Below are positions 60,423-64,000 of a stretch of DNA of 64,000 bases, piece after piece. The notes beneath the pieces were generated by a model, which saw only the letters and a list, made by a program, of their open reading frames with translations, did no database searches and was not told the origin of the DNA. The position numbers were made by a program, and so were the translations under genes. Source of the stretch: Syntrophus buswellii (GTDB lineage Bacteria; Desulfobacterota; Syntrophia; Syntrophales; Syntrophaceae); the NCBI RefSeq assembly GCF_046097065.1, contig NZ_CP175563.1, forward strand, positions 1,550,001 to 1,614,000, read 5' to 3'. Position 1 is the first letter of the stretch; every line of letters begins with the position of its first letter.

Positions 60423-61870
60423 GAAGAATAGCCCATTGCTTCCTCGGAATCTTCCGTGGAGCTTGGTTTTGAAGATTTTCCGTTTTCGATAGCCTCAATT
60501 TCCTCTTCAATCTCCACCCTTTTTCGTTCCCCCGGTCCATAAAACTTCAAGGCCGCCTTGAAATGGTACAAGGCCATTTCCTTTTTCCGGTTTTTCTTGA
60601 AATACATCCCGAAATGGTAATGTGAGGCACCCTGGTCCTTCGTTCCTCCATAGGCCGTGGCAAGATGATAGTGGGCATCCGCTTCAATCGACGGCTTGTT
60701 TTCGATTTGTTTCAAGGTGTTCAATGCCTCCTGGAAACGTCCTTCAGCTTCGTAGGCGCGGCCCAGGAAAATAATGGTTTTTGAATTTTCAGGATTAATG
60801 GACAAAGCCCGAGACAGATAATAAATGGCATCCCGCGTCCGGCCGGCTCTGAAACATGCGATGCCCAGATCCCGGACGATGTCCTCATCGTTGGGAGAAA
60901 GATTCAGGGCTTCTTGAAAGGTCTTTATGGAATCCTCAGTCGATCCGAGTCTTTCCTGCGTCAAAGCCAAGCCGTAAAGAGCGTCAACATCGACGGGATT
61001 CGCTTGAACCGCACTTTGAAATTTGGTCAGCTTGAGTTCGGGATTTCTCCCGATGAAGGCAAGATAAATCTGAATCCTCGTCAATCCCCCGACAATGCTT
61101 TCCCGTCCTTCCGTCCGATATCGGACCTGGAGAAGACCATCGAGATAGCGGATTCTTTCGTCAGTTCCTGGATGGGTCAGAAAATAGGAAGGGATGCTTT
61201 TCGAGTAAAATTCGTATTTTCTCATGATTTTGAGAAAATCGAGCATTGATTTCCCATTATAACCGGAAGCCACCAGGTAGGCCATACCAAGGCGGTCCGC
61301 CTCTTCTTCATGATCGCGGCTGTACTTGAGGTTCATGCTGGAAACCGCGGCCATGGAAAAACTTGTAAGTGCCGCGGCTGCCTCTCCGCCTCCTCCGAGA
61401 AAGGCCCCGGCCAAGATTGCCGCCAGGGCCGCGATATTCATCTTCGTGGATTTTTCAATGATGGAGGCGATGTGGCGGGCATTGATGTGGGCGACCTCGT
61501 GGGCAAGTACACCGGCCAACTCGCTTTCATTTTCACAGAGATTGATGAGACCCTTGTTGACATAGACATACCCGCCCGGGGTGGCAAAGGCATTGATGGC
61601 GGAGCTGTTGATGACGGAAAACTTGAATTCGAAGGGGGCTTTCGGTGACGAAGCCAGGACAAGACGACCGATTTGATCTACGTAGTTCTGAATCTTCGGG
61701 TCTCGAATCAGAACCCTTCCCTTTGACAGTTTCTCGTAAAACTCTTTTCCCAGCTTTTTTTCATCTTCCAGGGTAAAAGACGCGTTGGCCGCCGGGCACG
61801 AAGTGAAGAGAAAAACAACGGCGAACGCTGCGATAAAAAATTTTTTGATACAAAAAATGGAAAGATTCAT
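60320..61870 (-). CDS. M48 metallopeptidase with TPR repeats (BepA-like)
   Basis: A 516-residue secreted protease. Signal peptide FFIAAFAVVFLFTSCPAANA, zinc site HEVAH at about residues 124-128, the third ligand Glu in HEEEADRLGM, then four to five TPR repeats from about residue 280 (ALYGLALTQERLG, DLGIACFRAGRTRDA). BepA/YfgC-type proteins assist or degrade outer-membrane proteins. The C-terminal 34 residues (SYVEGRMITESIFFP onward) lie over the end of nrdG on the other strand and look idiosyncratic. Confidence 0.85.
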   Translation of the reverse strand: MNLSIFCIKKFFIAAFAVVFLFTSCPAANASFTLEDEKKLGKEFYEKLSKGRVLIRDPKIQNYVDQIGRLVLASSPKAPFEFKFSVINSSAINAFATPGGYVYVNKGLINLCENESELAGVLAHEVAHINARHIASIIEKSTKMNIAALAAILAGAFLGGGGEAAAALTSFSMAAVSSMNLKYSRDHEEEADRLGMAYLVASGYNGKSMLDFLKIMRKYEFYSKSIPSYFLTHPGTDERIRYLDGLLQVRYRTEGRESIVGGLTRIQIYLAFIGRNPELKLTKFQSAVQANPVDVDALYGLALTQERLGSTEDSIKTFQEALNLSPNDEDIVRDLGIACFRAGRTRDAIYYLSRALSINPENSKTIIFLGRAYEAEGRFQEALNTLKQIENKPSIEADAHYHLATAYGGTKDQGASHYHFGMYFKKNRKKEMALYHFKAALKFYGPGERKRVEIEEEIEAIENGKSSKPSSTEDSEEAMGYSSYVEGRMITESIFFPSCPLTLARVSRERDFSSRY

Positions 61871-62134
61871 TTATAAAAAAGCTGTGACAAGATCTATAGT
61901 CGGTTCCTTATAATTTTAAACAGTTCTTCCTTCGTGATTCCTTCGGAACATCATCAGCGCCTGCACAGCCTCTTTTCATGTTCCTTCATCATGCAGCTTG
62001 GGACGTTCCGATGGGTTGTTCTCCTCTTTTCCTTAAAAAACAACCCCTTCTGATATTTATCCCTGTATATCATTAATAACAAACATATGCTATAGAAATT
62101 GACCTCACGAAAAAAGCAACTATCGGTACACGAA

Positions 62135-62800
62135 ATGATCATAACGATCGATGGACCATCCGGGGCCGGAAAAAGCACCGTCAGCAGAGCCCTGGCGAAA
62201 ATCCTTTCCTATCCTTACCTCGACACGGGCGCCCTTTACCGCGCCATTGCGTACAAAATAAAGAAAGATAAATCGGCCGTTGAAGATGCTTCGTATTTGA
62301 GCCGCCTTGCCGAATCCTTGAACCTGAAGCTCGAGAGGGAGGGCAGTACACCCAGAGTCATTCTGGATGACATCGACATAACCGATCTTCTGCGCACGGA
62401 AGAAATTGGCCTGTTGGCATCGAGGATTTCCGCGCTGCCGATCATCAGGGAGGTGCTGCTGCCCATTCAGCGCAATTTCGGAAGCTTGGGGAGCATCATT
62501 GCCGAGGGCAGGGACATGGGCTCGGTGGTTTTTTCCCATGCCGACTTCAAGTTTTTTCTCACGGCGAGTCTTTCTGAGCGGGTTAGAAGACGCTGCAAAG
62601 AACTTCGGGGGGCGGGGCTTATACCGGATCCGGAAACCGTCAAAAAGGGAATGATCCTCAGGGACAGGCAGGACTCGGAGCGTGCCGTCGCGCCCCTCAG
62701 AGTGCCGGCAGATGCAAGGGTTTTCGATTCCACGGATTTGACGGTTGATGAGGTCGTGACAGCGATGAGGATGGCTCTAAAGGATCCGCCTTCCCGATGA
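62135..62800 (+). CDS. cmk: cytidylate kinase
   Basis: A 221-residue CMP/dCMP kinase. P-loop ITIDGPSGAGKST near the start, LDTGALYRAIAYKI and EGRDMGSVVFSHADFKFFL are diagnostic. ATG 62135 has only a weak ribosome site; a TTG at 62099 is an alternative. It precedes rpsA, a conserved neighbour pair. The 264-bp gap before it holds only an inverted repeat (GGGTTGTT/AACAACCC, 62013-62046) and TATAGA-like elements. Confidence 0.93.
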   Translation: MIITIDGPSGAGKSTVSRALAKILSYPYLDTGALYRAIAYKIKKDKSAVEDASYLSRLAESLNLKLEREGSTPRVILDDIDITDLLRTEEIGLLASRISALPIIREVLLPIQRNFGSLGSIIAEGRDMGSVVFSHADFKFFLTASLSERVRRRCKELRGAGLIPDPETVKKGMILRDRQDSERAVAPLRVPADARVFDSTDLTVDEVVTAMRMALKDPPSR

Positions 62801-62990
62801 GACGGGAGGCTCCTGCCCATTTTGTTCAAGGAAGCCTTCACGTAGCGAGGCGATTCGCCCGATGATCGCATCTGTCCGCAGAAAGCAAACACACTCAGAC
62901 TAGGCGAATAAATCTTGATGTTTTTAGGTTTGTGTGTTACTTTTTTAAAATTATTTAATGGTTTTTATAAAACACAAGGGGGATAGTTAA

Positions 62991-64000
62991 ATGGTTAACG
63001 ATGACAACTTAATTTCAGATCAGATGGAAGAAAAAGGAGACGCCGCAGGAAATCAGCAGAATCAAAGCAATGAAGACATGATGGGCTTCAAGGAATTATA
63101 TGAGCAAAGCCTTCAAAGTGTTCACCTGGGGGAACTTGTAACAGGTAAAATTGTTCAGATCAACTCTGATGTGGTCATGGTAGATGTCGGCTGGAAAACG
63201 GAAGGATATATCCTGGCGAGGGAACTCAAGGATGAAGAAGGCAACATCACGGTGGACGTTGGAGATGAAATCGAAGTGATGGTCGAGAGAAGGGATCAGG
63301 AAGGGAATCTCGTTCTCTCCAGAGATAAAGCCGCGAAAATGAAGGTATGGGACGACGTAAAGAGTGCCTGTGAAAATCATCTTCCAGTCAAGGGAACGGT
63401 CGTCGAGAGGGTAAAGGGCGGATTGTCCGTGGATATCGGCATTACCGCATTTCTTCCCGGCTCCCAGGTAGATATTCGTCCGGTGAGGGATCTCGACAAA
63501 TTTGTAGGCCAGACGTTCATGTTCGATGTCCTTAAATACGACCGCAAAAGGAACAATGTCGTCCTGTCACGGCGATCGATCCTGGAACAGGAGAGAGAGG
63601 AAGAAAAGAAGGAGACCCTGGCAAACATTCATGAAGGGGCCATCGTTGAGGGCGTCATCAAGAACATTACGGATTATGGTTTATTCATTGATCTGGGGGG
63701 AATTGACGGACTTCTTCATGTAACGGATATTTCCTGGGGCAGAATCACCAAGCCTTCCGAAAGCTTCTCGAAAGGGGACACGATTACCGTCAAGGTTCTT
63801 TCCTTCGACCGTGAAAAAGAGCGGGTGTCGCTCGGTCTGAAGCAATTGACTGAAAATCCGTGGGAAAATATCTCGGATAAGTATCCCATAGGGGGAATTG
63901 TTGAGGGCAAGGTGGTCAACCTTACGGATTATGGCGCCTTTGTGGAACTGGATCCCGGAGTAGAGGGATTGATCCATGTGTCAGAAATGTTCTGGACCCG
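62991..64000 (+). CDS. rpsA: 30S ribosomal protein S1 (partial, runs off the window)
   Basis: The first 336 codons of ribosomal protein S1, starting at ATG 62991 after AAGGGGGATAG. S1 repeats are visible: LVTGKIVQINSDVVMVDVGW, PVKGTVVERVKGGLSVDIG, IVEGVIKNITDYGLFIDLGG and IVEGKVVNLTDYGAFVELD, about 75-90 residues apart. The Asp/Glu/Gln-rich first 35 residues are typical. S1 binds mRNA on the small subunit. The gene continues beyond the end, so its total repeat number is not known. It follows cmk by 190 bp. Confidence 0.95.
   Translation, partial: MVNDDNLISDQMEEKGDAAGNQQNQSNEDMMGFKELYEQSLQSVHLGELVTGKIVQINSDVVMVDVGWKTEGYILARELKDEEGNITVDVGDEIEVMVERRDQEGNLVLSRDKAAKMKVWDDVKSACENHLPVKGTVVERVKGGLSVDIGITAFLPGSQVDIRPVRDLDKFVGQTFMFDVLKYDRKRNNVVLSRRSILEQEREEEKKETLANIHEGAIVEGVIKNITDYGLFIDLGGIDGLLHVTDISWGRITKPSESFSKGDTITVKVLSFDREKERVSLGLKQLTENPWENISDKYPIGGIVEGKVVNLTDYGAFVELDPGVEGLIHVSEMFWT

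Overview
The window looks like an anaerobic, Gram-negative deltaproteobacterium, most probably near Syntrophus (Syntrophaceae). The grounds are an envelope gene set (LptF/LptG, LspA, AsmA-like proteins, YdbH/YdbL, a beta-barrel porin), an anaerobic glycyl-radical ribonucleotide reductase, moderate GC content and deltaproteobacterial-style gene neighbourhoods. The genus is inferred from overall appearance; no search was run.

Layout. 0-5.4 kb: threonine catabolism (tail of an epimerase-type threonine dehydrogenase, then kbl), a small basic protein and a DUF748/AsmA-like giant. 5.6-24.4 kb: a phosphate-response region with two PhoB-like regulators, an operon of an unrecognised 819-residue protein with a phosphatidylserine decarboxylase-like enzyme and a DksA-like protein, an Lgt-like membrane protein, a hybrid histidine kinase, a truncated pyruvate kinase next to an IS remnant, a PEP-CTERM alkaline phosphatase, and pstSCAB-phoU-phoR. 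24.5-27.3 kb: a flavin-type oxidoreductase, a response-regulator relic, a porin and a thioredoxin-type arsenate reductase. 27.4-34.8 kb: groESL, a peptidoglycan-binding lipoprotein and a helicase/exonuclease pair like MrfA/MrfB. 35-41.4 kb: ydbL/ydbH-like genes, a flavodoxin, a radical SAM protein and an FHA-GAF-PP2C phosphatase. 41.5-64 kb is mostly housekeeping: lspA, ileS, nadB, tsaD, ksgA, panC, panD, metK, ahcY, lptF/lptG, a PHP phosphoesterase, nrdD/nrdG, an M48-TPR protease, cmk and the start of rpsA.

The main theme is a locally concentrated Pho regulon. I find tandem 7-mers at 11-bp period (CTGTCAT, CTGCAAC, TTTCAT or GTAAC types), usually 8-10 bp before a -10-like hexamer, upstream of five units: the unknown protein/decarboxylase operon, the Lgt-like gene, alkaline phosphatase, pst, and (minus strand) the arsenate reductase. 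If confirmed, low phosphate here would switch on phosphate uptake and scavenging together with an uncharacterised membrane-lipid or lipoprotein module and arsenate protection. The 819-residue protein at 6566-9025 is the best candidate for something undescribed.

There are also signs of decay and rearrangement: pyk cut by an IS4-like remnant, a second short ORF resembling the pyruvate kinase N-terminus, and a frameshifted receiver-domain relic.
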